Source of the DNA: Acetobacter sicerae
Lineage (GTDB): Bacteria; Pseudomonadota; Alphaproteobacteria; Acetobacterales; Acetobacteraceae
Direction of reading: 5' to 3'
Assembly: GCF_011516765.1 (NCBI RefSeq)
Contig: NZ_JAAABN010000007.1
Coordinates: forward strand, 1 to 64,000
Length of the DNA: 64,000 nt
In this document: one piece after another, positions 63,934-64,000 of the stretch
Layout: each line of letters starts with the position of its first letter
Numbering within the stretch: the stretch's first letter is position 1
The notes under the pieces: generated by a model
Database searches by the model: none
The model's input: only the letters and a program-made list of their open reading frames with translations
What the model was told of the DNA's origin: nothing
Position numbers and translations under genes: made by a program

Positions 63934-63981
63934 TTTGAAAAACGCCAATAAATGAATGTTTTTGGTGAAACGTTTTTCAAA
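63934..63981. repeat. Inverted repeat near the right end, possible family repeat
   Basis: TTTGAAAAACG (63934-63944) and CGTTTTTCAAA (63971-63981) are perfect inverted partners with a 26-base spacer. It shares the TTTTTCAAAAAG core with 938-983. It may act as terminator for the preceding gene. Confidence 0.4.
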
Positions 63982-64000
63982 AAGCTTCAGATAAAAAAGC

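Overview
The window looks like a chromosomal segment of an acetic acid bacterium (Acetobacteraceae, Alphaproteobacteria). The inference rests on a full hopanoid cluster (hpnA-B, hpnC-D-E, squalene-hopene cyclase, hpnG, with hpnL divergent), alphaproteobacterial families (MucR, IHF-beta, Lrp/AsnC, PmtA-type phospholipid N-methyltransferase), GC-rich genes separated by AT-rich gaps, and intergenic palindromes of a kind I associate with this family. Genus cannot be fixed by eye. I saw no insertion sequence, prophage, CRISPR array or rRNA operon. One tRNA, tRNA-Tyr(GTA), is present.

Layout. 1-6067: end of dxs, tlyA, an LpxL-type acyltransferase, a deformylase-like gene that has lost catalytic residues, rlmN, ygfZ, hisI and a hot-dog thioesterase. 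6119-9333: a MerR-family regulon of four genes (NAD(P)-binding epimerase, DJ-1/PfpI protein, MerR regulator, alpha/beta hydrolase) with three near-identical MerR-type promoters. 9511-17435: rpmI-rplT, an autotransporter heptosyltransferase-like gene, an EcsC-family protein, manC, sppA-ihfB and mucR. 17436-18607: an AT-rich region with a 42-residue Cys-rich membrane protein. 18608-28370: an RND permease, a hexapeptide acyltransferase, two related exported proteins, aat, a 2-hydroxyacid dehydrogenase and a PAS-GGDEF-EAL protein. 29161-32293: a frameshifted TonB-dependent receptor divergent from mntR, with palindromes at both promoters. 32363-41520: LysR regulator, trxB, AsnC regulator, two envelope glycosyltransferases, motB-motA-greB and gshB. 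42278-51112: pmtA, a cytochrome oxidase subunit I-like protein without its oxygen-reducing centre next to ctaB and a CoxF-like small protein, rlmB, tRNA-Tyr, a 2OG-Fe(II) oxygenase, a GT87-type protein, tyrA and hpnL. 51378-60209: the hopanoid cluster. 60425-63866: a large two-domain glycosyltransferase and a fumarylacetoacetate hydrolase-family protein.

How the genes work together. Envelope functions dominate: hopanoid synthesis and side-chain building, phosphatidylethanolamine methylation, lipid A-type acylation, polyprenyl-linked sugar transfer and GDP-mannose supply. The most interesting signals are the relict oxidase subunit I that keeps only its two low-spin haem histidines, the three-promoter MerR regulon, the deformylase-like protein altered in all three motifs, the GC-repeat frameshift in the receptor beside mntR, and several small membrane proteins under 55 residues.
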